Of a stretch of 64,000 nucleotides of DNA, positions 34,868 to 43,245 are shown piece after piece; positions within the stretch are counted from its first letter, which is position 1, and each line of letters begins with the position of its first letter. The notes under the pieces are model-generated. The model was not told the DNA's origin. It saw nothing but the letters and a program-made list of their open reading frames with translations, and searched no databases. The DNA is from Sphaerisporangium album (GTDB lineage: Bacteria > Actinomycetota > Actinomycetes > Streptosporangiales > Streptosporangiaceae): the NCBI RefSeq assembly GCF_003323745.1, contig NZ_QOIL01000024.1, positions 85,661 to 149,660 on the forward strand. Direction: 5' to 3'. The position numbers were made by a program, and so were the translations under genes.

Positions 34868-37630
34868 TCAGTTCCCGCCCAGCGCGCGGTCGAGCTCCTG
34901 CCGCAGGATCTCCTGGAAGCTCACGACGTGCTTCGGGCCCATGAGCGTGTAGTGCTCGCCCGGCACGTCGATGTAGCGGTTCGGCCCGCGGGTGAAGTCG
35001 TCCCATCTGCGTAACTGGTGGTACAGCCAGTCCTCCTTGGTGCCCTTGAGGGGGATCGCGTAGAAGACGGTCACGGACTCGACGCCCGGACTGGGCTCGT
35101 AGTCGCGTCCGAGCATCACCATCGACTGGGCGATCGCGACCCAGGCGGCGAACTTCTCCAGGTCCAGGTCGAGCTCGACGAGGCGGTGCCGGGGGGCCAG
35201 GTCGATCAGGTGCTGAAGTTGCTGGCGCTCGGTCATCCCGGAGGCGCGCAGCAGGGCCACGACCTGCGGGGCCTGCTGCTTGGTGACCAGCTCCAGGAAG
35301 AACGCCAGGTTGACCGCGCCCTCGGTGAAGTCGAGCTCGTTCATGCGGCTGCGGATGTACGGCGGCAGGTTGAAGATGCCGACGAAGTCGACCCGCTCGC
35401 CGCGCGCCTCCAGCACCTTGGCGATCTCGAACGCCACCGCCCCGCCGTAGGAGTACCCCGCGATGGCGTACGGGCCGTGCGGCTGCCTGGCGGTGATCGC
35501 CGCCACGTAGGTGTCGACCATCTCGCCGAAGCTGGTGAAGTGCGTCTCGCCCTCGCCGAAACCGCGGGCCCGCAGCGCGTAGAACGGCCGCTCGTTGACC
35601 AGGTACTTCGCCAGGTTGACGAACACCAGCACCTCGCCGACGCCGGGGTGCACGCAGAACAGCGGCGTCTTGGAGCCGGTGAGCTGGAGCGGGACGAGTG
35701 GTTCGTAGTCGGCGTCCCCGGACGGCCGCGGGGAGTCGAGCCGGGCGGCCAGCCCGGCGGCGGTGGGCTCGCGCAGCAGCCAGATCACCGGGACGTCCCG
35801 GACGCCGAAGCGCTCCTCGACCCGGTGCTTGAGACGCAGGATGTCCAGCGAGGTCCCGCCGAGATCGAAGAAGCTCACCGTGGCGCCGATCGTCCGCGGG
35901 TCGAGCCCGAACAGGTCGGCGTAGATCTCGACCAGGTCGCGTTCGGCCTCGGTGCGCGGGGCGGTGTACCCGCCGAGCTGGCGCTCGGTCATCTCGGCGA
36001 GACCCGCCTCGATGCCGGCGAACTCGCCGGCCTGCAACCGCGCGCGCAGCCGGGACCGCTCGATCTTCCCCAGGCTGGTCTTGGGCAGGTCCGCCTTGGT
36101 CAGTGGCAGGATCAGCCCGGGCCGGAAGCCCCAGTGCAGGACCACGCTGTTGCGGATCGCGGTGAGCAGCCGGTGCAGCCGGTCCTCGTCCGTCACGGGG
36201 AACGCGCAGGCGAAGGCGATGACGAGCTGCTCGGTGTCACTGCCCGGTGCGCGGGAAGGGAAGGCCGCCACGTACGACTTCTCGACACCGTCGAGCCGTT
36301 CGATGACCGACTCGATGTCGTGGCTGAAGTAGTTGACGCCGTTGACGATGATGCTGTCCTTGCTGCGTCCGTTCAGCGCCAGCCCGTCCTCGGTGATGGT
36401 GCCGAGGTCGCCGGTGCGGAACCAGCCGTCGGCGGTGAAGGCGGCCCTGGTGGCGGCCTCGTTGTTGAGGTAGCCGCCGAACACCATCGGGCCGCGCACC
36501 TGCAGCTCGCCGGTCTCGCCCTCGGGCACCGCGACGTCTCCGTCGGCCACACGCATCCGCAGTCCGGTCACCGGGTGCCCCAGTGACGCGAACTCGCGGC
36601 CGGCGTCGACCTGCGGGAACCGGGTGGAGAAGATGCTGCCCGCGCAGGTCTCGGTCATGCCGAAGGCGGGCTTCAGCACGGTGCGCGCCATGCCGTGCGG
36701 GCCCAGCGCGTCGATGAACGCGGTGGCCGTCGCGCGGACCGTCGCCTCGCCACCGGAGATGATGTGGCGGAGGCAGGACAGGTCGAGCGTGAGGCCGGCG
36801 GCGCGCGGCAGCTCCTTGAGGATCTGGCCGAGCAGGAAGTTCGGGGTGAAGGTGAGGCTGATCCGGTGGGCGTCGATCAGCCGCAGGAAGTTCAGCGGGT
36901 CGCCGAGCACGGCCTGAGGGGGAACGTGCGACTGGGTGGCGCCCGCCCGCATCGGCAGCAGGTGCGCCTCGAAGGCCGCGATGTGGTCGAAGTTGATCCA
37001 GTTCAGGGGACGGTCGTCCTCGGTGACCTCAAGCCGCTCGGCCTTGGCCGCCATCGACGCCAGCAGGTTGGCGTGGGTCAGCATGACCGCCTTGGCGTTG
37101 CCGGTGGAACCCGAGGTGAGCATGAGCAGCGCGAGGGCGTCCGATTCCGCCCGGTGCAGGTCGTCGGCCGGCACGGCGCCGGCCAGATCCTCCAGCTGGG
37201 CGACCGGAAGGCCCGTGACCTCGGGGACCTCGTCGGCCATGTCCTTGGTGGTCACCAGGAGGGGCGCGTCGAGCAGGCCCGTCAGGTACTCCAGGTGTGC
37301 GGCCCAGCGCTGCGGGTCCGCGCGCATCGGCGCCACGGGACAGGGGACGAAGCCGCCGAGGACGCAGCCCCAGAACGCCTTGATGAAGTCGGCCGGGCGG
37401 TCGAGCGTGAGCAGGACGCGGGTGACGGGCCTCAGGCCGCGCCCCCGCAGCCCGTTGAGCACGCACTTCGCCTCCGCCAGGAGCTCCGGATAGGTCTGGA
37501 ACTCGGTGTCGCCGGGCGTGGAGCCGGTGGGATAGCGGACACCTGAGGCGGGCCGCCGGTGAACCGCTTGCAGCAGCAGTTCCGTGAGATTCGCGACGTC
37601 AGCGGAATGGAATGACTTTTCTGAATGCAC
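34868..37630 (-). CDS. NRPS-like A-T-TE enzyme, candidate aryl-pyruvate dimerising synthetase
   Basis: 920 residues, no condensation domain. Adenylation domain about 1-540: LLMLTSGSTGNAKAVMLTH (A3), NWINFDHIAAFEAH in the substrate region, FGMTETCAG (A5), GELQVRGP, WFRTGDLG (A7), SLGKIER with the catalytic Lys (A10). Carrier domain about 560-635 with FFDLGGTSLD, phosphopantetheine Ser594. Thioesterase about 645-920 with GYSYGG (Ser727) and His893 in GEHYTLMG. This A-T-TE order, together with a FDH-A-x-E-H-type segment, is that of atromentin/polyporic-acid-type synthetases, which activate two aryl-pyruvates and join them in the TE. GTG start with a G-rich weak binding site. Heads a four-gene coupled operon ending in tyrA. 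Confidence 0.92.
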   Translation of the reverse strand: MHSEKSFHSADVANLTELLLQAVHRRPASGVRYPTGSTPGDTEFQTYPELLAEAKCVLNGLRGRGLRPVTRVLLTLDRPADFIKAFWGCVLGGFVPCPVAPMRADPQRWAAHLEYLTGLLDAPLLVTTKDMADEVPEVTGLPVAQLEDLAGAVPADDLHRAESDALALLMLTSGSTGNAKAVMLTHANLLASMAAKAERLEVTEDDRPLNWINFDHIAAFEAHLLPMRAGATQSHVPPQAVLGDPLNFLRLIDAHRISLTFTPNFLLGQILKELPRAAGLTLDLSCLRHIISGGEATVRATATAFIDALGPHGMARTVLKPAFGMTETCAGSIFSTRFPQVDAGREFASLGHPVTGLRMRVADGDVAVPEGETGELQVRGPMVFGGYLNNEAATRAAFTADGWFRTGDLGTITEDGLALNGRSKDSIIVNGVNYFSHDIESVIERLDGVEKSYVAAFPSRAPGSDTEQLVIAFACAFPVTDEDRLHRLLTAIRNSVVLHWGFRPGLILPLTKADLPKTSLGKIERSRLRARLQAGEFAGIEAGLAEMTERQLGGYTAPRTEAERDLVEIYADLFGLDPRTIGATVSFFDLGGTSLDILRLKHRVEERFGVRDVPVIWLLREPTAAGLAARLDSPRPSGDADYEPLVPLQLTGSKTPLFCVHPGVGEVLVFVNLAKYLVNERPFYALRARGFGEGETHFTSFGEMVDTYVAAITARQPHGPYAIAGYSYGGAVAFEIAKVLEARGERVDFVGIFNLPPYIRSRMNELDFTEGAVNLAFFLELVTKQQAPQVVALLRASGMTERQQLQHLIDLAPRHRLVELDLDLEKFAAWVAIAQSMVMLGRDYEPSPGVESVTVFYAIPLKGTKEDWLYHQLRRWDDFTRGPNRYIDVPGEHYTLMGPKHVVSFQEILRQELDRALGGN

Positions 37631-37661
37631 GACAAAGACCCCCGTCTAAGTGAATGAAAAG

Positions 37662-37714
37662 CAAGCGGAAACGCTTGGAGAAGGTGCGGTCACCGAAAGC
37701 AAGCGGAACGCTCG
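37662..37714. promoter_or_regulatory. Repeated palindrome upstream of the NRPS-like gene (candidate operator)
   Basis: CAAGCGgaaaCGCTTG (37662-37677) is a perfect 6-bp inverted repeat with 4-nt spacer. A second copy, CAAGCGgaaCGCTCG (37700-37714), starts 38 bp away; the flanks (GAAAGCAAGCGGAA and GAAGAAGG/GAGAAGG) repeat too. Both lie 30-85 bp upstream of the GTG of the NRPS-like gene, in the right place for a repressor or activator site. An AT-richer TATGAT-like hexamer on the minus strand lies further upstream near 37772. Confidence 0.5.
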
Positions 37715-37819
37715 AAGAAGGGTGGATCAATGTGCGAGGACACCCCGGGATGAATTACCCTGCCTCTATCATACGGAGCGAATGTGAATTCCGGGTTTCC
37801 GTGGCGCTCAAATGGTGAA

Positions 37820-38821
37820 TTAAACGGGGCGTGCCTCGACGAGGCCGCTGGGCGAGCGCATGGGCAGCACCCGGGTCAGCTCGAAACCGGACGCGGCGAA
37901 GAGGGCGGCGAATTCCTCGGCCGTGCGCTCCCGGCCGCTGCCGAGCACCATCATGTTGAGGTCGATGAACTTCCCCGGGGCCGGTTCGGAGCCGGCCGGG
38001 ATCACCGTGTCGACCACCAGCAGCGTCCCGCCCTCCGCGATGGCCTGACGGCAGTTGCCGAGGATGGCCCGGCACTCGTCGTCTCCCCAGTCGTGCAGGA
38101 CCCACTTGAGGAGGTAGAGGTCGCCGCCGTCGGGCACCTTCTCGAAGAAGTCGCCGCCGACCAGCTCGCACCGCTCGAATTCGGCCGTTCCGCGAAGCCT
38201 GTCGCGGGCGTTGTCCATGACGTAGGGCAGGTCGAAGAGCACGCCGGTGGCGGCGGGCTGGGCCTTGAGGACGGCGGTGAGGAACCCGCCCTCGCCGCCG
38301 CCGATGTCCACGACCCGGGAGAACCCGGAGAAGTCGTAGGTCTCCAGCACGGCGGCGACGACGTTCTCGGTGAGGCCGTGCATCGCGCGTCCGAGATGCC
38401 CGGCCATCTCCGGGTCACGCGCGAACATCTGCCAGGCGGACATGCCCATCGCCTCGTCGAAGGCGGGCTCGCCGGTCCGGATGGCGTGGACCAGCTCTCC
38501 CCACGCGCGATGGTGGCTCGGGCCCAGCTCCATCAGCACGAACGACGACAGCGAGGCGGGCACGTCGCTGCGCAGGGTGGCGCCGAGCTCGGTCAGCCCG
38601 AACACCTCGTCCTGCTGGGTGAAAAGCCCCACGCCGGCCAGCGCGCGCAGCAGCCGGTACAGCGACCGGGGATGCGACCCGGTCAGCGCCGCCAGGTCCG
38701 CGCTGCTCTTCGGCCCGCCGGCCAGCAGGTCGGGAATCCCGAGCCTGGTCGCGGCATAGATCCCCCGAGAAACCCAGAATCCGCAGATCATCCCCATGAC
38801 CTGCTCGAATGGTCGATCCAT
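37820..38821 (-). CDS. COMT-type O-methyltransferase
   Basis: 333 residues: N-terminal dimerisation/winged-helix domain (FEQVMGMICGFWVSRGIYAATRLGIPDLL, SLYRLLRALAGVGLF) and C-terminal SAM domain with motif I VVDIGGGEGGFL, GGDFFEKVPDGGDLYLLKW and catalytic-His region LHDWGDDE. Same family as the methyltransferase half of the SnoaL fusion, so the product may carry two methoxy groups. Start at ATG 38821 or at a GTG four codons upstream that is closer to a GGGGGGAAC binding site. Separated from the NRPS-like gene by 190 bp that carry the repeated palindrome, so the two are in different transcription units on the same strand. Confidence 0.9.
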   Translation of the reverse strand: MDRPFEQVMGMICGFWVSRGIYAATRLGIPDLLAGGPKSSADLAALTGSHPRSLYRLLRALAGVGLFTQQDEVFGLTELGATLRSDVPASLSSFVLMELGPSHHRAWGELVHAIRTGEPAFDEAMGMSAWQMFARDPEMAGHLGRAMHGLTENVVAAVLETYDFSGFSRVVDIGGGEGGFLTAVLKAQPAATGVLFDLPYVMDNARDRLRGTAEFERCELVGGDFFEKVPDGGDLYLLKWVLHDWGDDECRAILGNCRQAIAEGGTLLVVDTVIPAGSEPAPGKFIDLNMMVLGSGRERTAEEFAALFAASGFELTRVLPMRSPSGLVEARPV

Positions 38822-38892
38822 TGAGTTGTCCACGTTCCCCCCGTGTGGTGAACGTCCCGGGGGCGGCGCACCGCCCCCGGGACAGGCGGAGC

Positions 38893-39807
38893 TCAGCCGG
38901 TGACGACCACCAGCTTGCCGAGCGTGCCGGCGGCGAAGTCGCCGATCGCCCGCGGCGCCTCGTCGAGCGTGTAGGTGCGCTGGACGGGAACGCGCAGCCG
39001 CCCCCCGGCCGCGGCGAGGGCGAGCCGGTCGAGCGTGCCAGGGTCCGGCTGGGCCAGGATCGCGGTGGCGGACTCGTCCGGCGCGAAGTTCAGCGTGGAG
39101 ACCAGCCGGCCCTTCGCCGAGCGGAGCGCGGCCAGCTGCGGGCCGTCCCCCGCGAGGTGGAGCACAGCGGCCACGCCGTCCGGCGCGATCTGGCGGACCT
39201 GCGCGTCCAGATCGGCCGTGTGGTCGACCACGTGCCTGGCGCCCAGTCCCCGGACGAACGTCTCCTCCTCGCCCGGCCGGGCGGTCGCGATGACGACGGC
39301 GCCGAGGTCGTTCGCGAGCTGGACGGCGTAGGCGCCGACGCCGCCGGTCGCGCCGGACACCAGCAGGGTCTCCCCCGAGGAAAGGCCCAGGGCGTCGATC
39401 GCGGTCTGCGCGGCCGCGCCCGCGAGGCCGAGCGCCGCGGCCTTCTGGAGCTCCAGGCCGTCCGGGACGGTGGTCCACGGCCCTTGCTCGGGGATCACGA
39501 GGTACTCGGCGAACCCGCCGTCGGCCAGCACCGGCTTGGCCACCACACCGAAGATCGCGGCGCCGGGGGCCACCCGGGTGACGCCTTCACCGGTCACCTC
39601 GACGGTCCCGGCGAAGTCCTTGCCGAGCACGACGGGGAACTTGTACTCGAAGATCCCCTGGAACATGCCGCCGATGGTGGCCAGGTCGAAGCCGTTGACG
39701 GAGGCGGCCTCGACGCGGACGAGCACCTCGCCCGGACCGGGCACCGGCGTGGGCACCTCGACCAGCGACGGGTCGGCTCCGATGGCGCCGAAAGCTACGG
39801 CTCGCAT
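38893..39807 (-). CDS. NADP-dependent zinc-less MDR oxidoreductase (quinone reductase-like)
   Basis: 304 residues of the medium-chain dehydrogenase family without zinc ligands. GroES-like N-terminal half (EVPTPVPGPGEVLVRVEAASVNGFD, LGKDFAGTVEVTGEGV) and Rossmann half with SGATGGVGAYAVQLA (NADP loop, about 150-165), then VLHLAGDG and the C-terminal TLDEAPRAIGDFAAGTLGKLVV. Relatives are quinone oxidoreductases and enoyl reductases. Second gene from the 5' end of the cluster, 16 bp after the luciferase-family gene and divergent from an HxlR regulator, a typical arrangement for quinone-responsive reductases; it could reduce a quinone product. Confidence 0.9.
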   Translation of the reverse strand: MRAVAFGAIGADPSLVEVPTPVPGPGEVLVRVEAASVNGFDLATIGGMFQGIFEYKFPVVLGKDFAGTVEVTGEGVTRVAPGAAIFGVVAKPVLADGGFAEYLVIPEQGPWTTVPDGLELQKAAALGLAGAAAQTAIDALGLSSGETLLVSGATGGVGAYAVQLANDLGAVVIATARPGEEETFVRGLGARHVVDHTADLDAQVRQIAPDGVAAVLHLAGDGPQLAALRSAKGRLVSTLNFAPDESATAILAQPDPGTLDRLALAAAGGRLRVPVQRTYTLDEAPRAIGDFAAGTLGKLVVVTG

Positions 39808-39823
39808 TGTGTGATCTCCTTGG

Positions 39824-40309
39824 TCAGGTTCGGATGAAGCCGGTCCCGGCGGCGTGGGCCAGGGAGGCTCTGATGGCGGCCAGCGCGACGGCCAGCTCGT
39901 CGTGGTCGCGCGGGGCGTAGAACATCACCGCCGTGTCGGGGAAGTCCGGCCTGCGGGTGATGGGATGCATCTCCACCCAGCCGGCCTCGGCGAGGACGGT
40001 GATCACCTGCAGGGGCAGCATGAGGTGGAGGAAGCCGGAGGTATGGACGTGTCCGAATTCATCCCTGGTGGGCGTCAGAAACGCCTCCCACGGCCCCCGC
40101 GGCTCGCGGACACGAAAGGCGAGAGAGCGGGGGTCGGATACCTGACTGGGGCCCGTGAAGACACCGTCCATCGCCTCAACCTGCGCGATTAGCTCCTCGC
40201 GGACGTCCGGAGGTGAGAATTGCTCGAGCTGATCATGGGGAATCGCCACGCCGGTGGTCGCCGGTCGTGGGCCGGTCCGGGCCGGGGGTGCGCTCAGGTC
40301 AATTAGCAT
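39824..40309 (-). CDS. Luciferase-domain (DUF5519-like) small protein
   Basis: 161 residues, soluble. The C-terminal part shows the pattern of the so-called luciferase family (DUF5519): EFGHVHTSGFLHLMLPLQVITVLAEAGWVEMHP followed by FYAPRDHDELAVALAAIRASL. Despite the name there is no flavin-monooxygenase motif, and members have no well-established activity. ATG at 40307-40309. It is the promoter-proximal gene of the luciferase-MDR unit, divergent from the HxlR regulator with only 69 bp between starts, so probably under its control. Confidence 0.7.
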   Translation of the reverse strand: MLIDLSAPPARTGPRPATTGVAIPHDQLEQFSPPDVREELIAQVEAMDGVFTGPSQVSDPRSLAFRVREPRGPWEAFLTPTRDEFGHVHTSGFLHLMLPLQVITVLAEAGWVEMHPITRRPDFPDTAVMFYAPRDHDELAVALAAIRASLAHAAGTGFIRT

Positions 40310-40378
40310 GCGTTCTGACGGACTTTCTGTGTTCCGTTAAGTCTTGTTCCCAATGGAGATTGTTGGTGATGATCGGGC
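40310..40378. promoter_or_regulatory. Divergent promoter between the luciferase-family gene and the HxlR gene
   Basis: 69 bp, clearly richer in A+T than its surroundings (TTTCTGTGTTCCGTTAAGTCTTGTTCCCAATGG), holding two direct TGTTCC copies. Natural site for HxlR autoregulation and control of the cluster. Confidence 0.5.
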
Positions 40379-40783
40379 ATGGCGGAAGACGGCACAAGAA
40401 TGAGCGTTAGGCACATTGATGTTCCTTACTCCGTATCCGCGAACACGGACAACTGCCTGCTCCGGGGTGTTCTCGACCGGGTCGGAGACAAGTGGAGCGT
40501 GCTGATCATGTCCCTGCTCCTGGACGGCCCCCGCCGGTATTCGGACCTGCGGCGGGTCATCGACGGCATCTCGCCGCGAATGCTCACGCTCACCCTGCGC
40601 GGCCTCGAGCGCGACGGGCTGGTCCTGCGCAAGGTCACTCCCACCACGCCACCGAAGGTCGACTACTCGCTGACCCAGGTCGGCCGCACGCTCTCCGGAC
40701 AGGTGAGCGAGCTGATCGGCTGGGCCGAGCAGCACTACGCGTACATCTCCGACTCCCGACGGCGCTACGACGAGAAAGGCTGA
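40379..40783 (+). CDS. HxlR-family transcriptional regulator
   Basis: 134 residues, a winged helix-turn-helix of the HxlR type: NTDNCLLRGVLDRVGDKWSVLIMSLLLDGPRRYSDLRRVI with the family Cys (about 26) and DKW, then ISPRMLTLTLRGLERDGLV as recognition helix and a Pro-rich wing. HxlR proteins of the QorR/YodB group sense quinones or electrophiles through that N-terminal Cys, which would fit a quinone pathway. Start at ATG 40379 or at ATG 40400 (MSVRHIDVPYS). Divergent from the luciferase/MDR genes and 3 bp before the DinB-type gene. Confidence 0.9.
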   Translation: MAEDGTRMSVRHIDVPYSVSANTDNCLLRGVLDRVGDKWSVLIMSLLLDGPRRYSDLRRVIDGISPRMLTLTLRGLERDGLVLRKVTPTTPPKVDYSLTQVGRTLSGQVSELIGWAEQHYAYISDSRRRYDEKG

Positions 40784-40786
40784 GAC

Positions 40787-41551
40787 ATGGACGACATGAT
40801 CGGTGTCCTGCGCGGTTCCCACGAGCGGCTCAAGAAGCTGGTGGCTCCCCTGGACGACGCGACGCTGGCACGGCCCTCCTACGCTTCCGCGTGGTCGATC
40901 GCCGAGGTGCTGTCGCACCTGGGCTCGCAGGCCGAGATCACCGAGTTGCTGGTGGACGCGGGGCTCGGCCTCGCGGAGCCGCCGGCCCCCGAGGTGGTCG
41001 GCGCCATCTGGGACCGCTGGAACGCCAAGGCCGCACGGGAGCAGGCCGATGACGGACTGGCGGCCGACGCCGCGCTGCTGACGAGGTTCGAGGCACTCGG
41101 CTCCGCGGAACGCGCGCGCCTGCGCCTCTCCGCGTTCGGCATGGAGTTCGACTTCCCCATCCTCACCGGAATGCGGCTGAGCGAGCACGCTCTGCACAGC
41201 TGGGACATCGCCGTCGCCCTCGATCCGCGGGCGACGGTCGCGCCGGAGCCGGTGGAGTACCTGGTGGACCTGCTCGGCCCGATCGTGAGCAGGTCGGGCA
41301 AGCCGGCGGCCACGCCGGCGAGCGTCGCCGTCACCACCACGGGCCCGGACCGCCGGTTCGTCCTGCGGTTCGGTGACACGGTCACGCTGGAGGAGGCGGC
41401 GGACGCGGGGGAGACCCCGGCGGCCGTCGAGCTCCCGGCCGAGGCGTTCGTCCGCCTCGTCTTCGGCCGCCTCGACCCGGCGCACACCCCCGAGGTCACC
41501 GTCCAGGGCGTCGACCTCGACGAGTTGCGGCGGTCGTTCCCGGGCATTTGA
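40787..41551 (+). CDS. Maleylpyruvate isomerase/DinB-like family protein
   Basis: 254 residues. The N-terminal four-helix DinB-like (MDMPI) domain spans about 1-150 with metal-ligand-type His residues in SHLGSQAEI and [13 protein letters not shown]; the C-terminal 90 residues form the SCP2-like beta domain usual for these proteins. Characterised members are mycothiol-dependent isomerases or S-transferases in actinobacteria, so detoxification of an electrophile (for example a quinone) by mycothiol is a reasonable guess. Co-transcribed with the HxlR gene (3 bp gap). Not certain to belong to the biosynthetic cluster. Confidence 0.8.
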   Translation: MDDMIGVLRGSHERLKKLVAPLDDATLARPSYASAWSIAEVLSHLGSQAEITELLVDAGLGLAEPPAPEVVGAIWDRWNAKAAREQADDGLAADAALLTRFEALGSAERARLRLSAFGMEFDFPILTGMRLSEHALHSWDIAVALDPRATVAPEPVEYLVDLLGPIVSRSGKPAATPASVAVTTTGPDRRFVLRFGDTVTLEEAADAGETPAAVELPAEAFVRLVFGRLDPAHTPEVTVQGVDLDELRRSFPGI

Positions 41552-41669
41552 CCTGATCCTCCTCTCCCCGCCGGGCGCGGCGGCCGTACCGGCCGCGCCC
41601 GGCGCGCCGGAGGAGTGCCGCGGGAGCCGGGACCACACCTGCGGGGGTGACATGGAAGGATGGCGAGTT

Positions 41670-42521
41670 GTGAGCGCGCAGATTCTCGACGGTAAGGCCA
41701 CCGCGGCGAAGATCAAGGCGGACCTGGCGCAGCGGGTCGCCCGGCTCGCGGCCGAAGGCGTCACGCCCGGCCTCGGCACCATCCTGGTGGGTGAGGACCC
41801 GGGCAGCCAGATCTACGTCGCCGGCAAGCACCGCGACTGCGCGGAGGTCGGCATCGCCTCGATCCGCAAGGATCTCCCCGACACGGCCTCGCAGGCCGAG
41901 GTCGAGGCCGCGATCGACGAGCTGAACGCCGACCCCGCGTGCACGGGGTACATCGTGCAGCTTCCGCTGCCACGCCACCTGGACACCCAGGCGCTGATCG
42001 AGCGCATGGACGCCTCGAAGGACGCCGACGGCCTGCACCCGGTGAACCTCGGCCGCCTCGTCCACATGGTGGACGCGCCGCTGCCGTGCACGCCGCGCGG
42101 CATCGTGACGCTCCTGCAGGAGTACGGCGTGCCGATCAAGGGCGCCGAGGTCACGGTGATCGGCCGGGGTATCACGGTGGGCCGTCCCCTCGGCCTGCTG
42201 CTCACGCGCCGCACCGAGAACGCCACCGTCACCCTGTGCCACACCGGCACCCACGACCTCGCCGCCCACGTGCGCGGGGCCGACATCGTCGTGGCCGCCG
42301 CCGGGGTGCCCGGCCTGATCACGGCGGACATGGTGAAGCCGGGCGCGGCGGTCCTGGACGTCGGGGTGTCCCGCCTGGACGGCAAGCTGGCCGGCGACGT
42401 GGCCCTCGAGGTCAAGGAGGTCGCGGGGTTCTTCGCCCCGAACCCGGGCGGCGTGGGCCCGATGACCCGCGCGATGCTGCTGACCAACGTCGTCGAGTCC
42501 GCCGAGCGCCGCGCCCGCTGA
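41670..42521 (+). CDS. folD: Bifunctional methylene-THF dehydrogenase/methenyl-THF cyclohydrolase
   Basis: 283 residues, interconverting 5,10-methylene-THF and 10-formyl-THF. Signatures: [16 protein letters not shown], catalytic Tyr/Lys in [50 protein letters not shown] (NADP loop) and [14 protein letters not shown] use GTG 41670 (MSAQILDGK), 8 bp after GGAAGGA; an ATG six codons upstream is in frame but poorly placed. One-carbon supply links it functionally with purN/purH 10 kb away, not with its neighbours. Confidence 0.96.
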   Translation: MSAQILDGKATAAKIKADLAQRVARLAAEGVTPGLGTILVGEDPGSQIYVAGKHRDCAEVGIASIRKDLPDTASQAEVEAAIDELNADPACTGYIVQLPLPRHLDTQALIERMDASKDADGLHPVNLGRLVHMVDAPLPCTPRGIVTLLQEYGVPIKGAEVTVIGRGITVGRPLGLLLTRRTENATVTLCHTGTHDLAAHVRGADIVVAAAGVPGLITADMVKPGAAVLDVGVSRLDGKLAGDVALEVKEVAGFFAPNPGGVGPMTRAMLLTNVVESAERRAR

Positions 42522-42527
42522 CGCGGG

Positions 42528-43226
42528 CTACTCCGGCGCGGGCCGGCGGTAGAGGTGCTCGGGCCGCCCCGTGGTGCCGTAGCGCAGGCCGACGGCGACG
42601 CGCCCGTCGGCGGCGAGGTCCGACAGGTAGCGCTGCGCGGTCGCCCGTGAGATGCCGAGGCGGGCGGCGACGTCGGCGGCGGTGACGGGTTCGCCGGCGG
42701 CGCGCACGGCGTCGATGACCAGCCGCGCCGTCTGGCTGGACCGCCCCTTGCGCATGGCGGCGTCCACCCGGTCGCCCTCGTGCAGGACGCGGACCGCGCG
42801 GTCGATCTCGGCCTGGTCGAGTGCCCGGTCGCCGCCGAGCTGCCCGTGGAAGCGGGCGTAGGCGCGCAGCCGCTCGGCGAGGTCGTTCTCATTGAACGGT
42901 TTGACCAGGTAGTTGACGACGCCGCGCCGCATGGCCTCGCGGACGACGGCGCGTTCGGCGGCGGCGGTGAGCATGATCACGTCGCATCCGAGTCGGGGCG
43001 CGATGGACGTGCCGGGCGCGTCGGGCAGGTACTGGTCGAGCAGCGCGAGGTGGGGGCGCAGGCGGCCGGCCATCTCGACGGCCTCGGCGGCCGTGTGCGC
43101 GATGCCGGCGACCTCGAAGCCGGGCACCCGCCGCACGTACCGGGCGTGCACGTCGGCGACGCGGAAGTCGTCGTCCACGACGAGCACCCGGATCGGCGCG
43201 CCTTCCCGCACGGGCCCGTACGTCAT
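42528..43226 (-). CDS. CitB/DcuR-family response regulator
   Basis: 232 residues. Receiver domain with D-D-D at about 18-20, phosphoacceptor Asp in ALLDQYLPD and Lys in YLVKPF; then a linker and a helix-turn-helix (EPVTAADVAARLGISRATAQRYLSDL) as in DcuR/CitB/DpiA regulators. Partner of the sensor kinase 19 bp upstream in the same operon. Such systems usually control uptake of di- or tricarboxylates; here the divergent target is a nitrate/sulfonate-type ABC importer. Confidence 0.9.
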   Translation of the reverse strand: MTYGPVREGAPIRVLVVDDDFRVADVHARYVRRVPGFEVAGIAHTAAEAVEMAGRLRPHLALLDQYLPDAPGTSIAPRLGCDVIMLTAAAERAVVREAMRRGVVNYLVKPFNENDLAERLRAYARFHGQLGGDRALDQAEIDRAVRVLHEGDRVDAAMRKGRSSQTARLVIDAVRAAGEPVTAADVAARLGISRATAQRYLSDLAADGRVAVGLRYGTTGRPEHLYRRPAPE

Positions 43227-43245
43227 GGTGTCCCCTTCCGACCGG

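Noticed and set aside
39824..40309. A real luciferase (light-emitting or flavin monooxygenase) in the biosynthetic cluster
   Set aside because: The similarity is to the small DUF5519-type domain; no LLM fold or flavin motif is visible.
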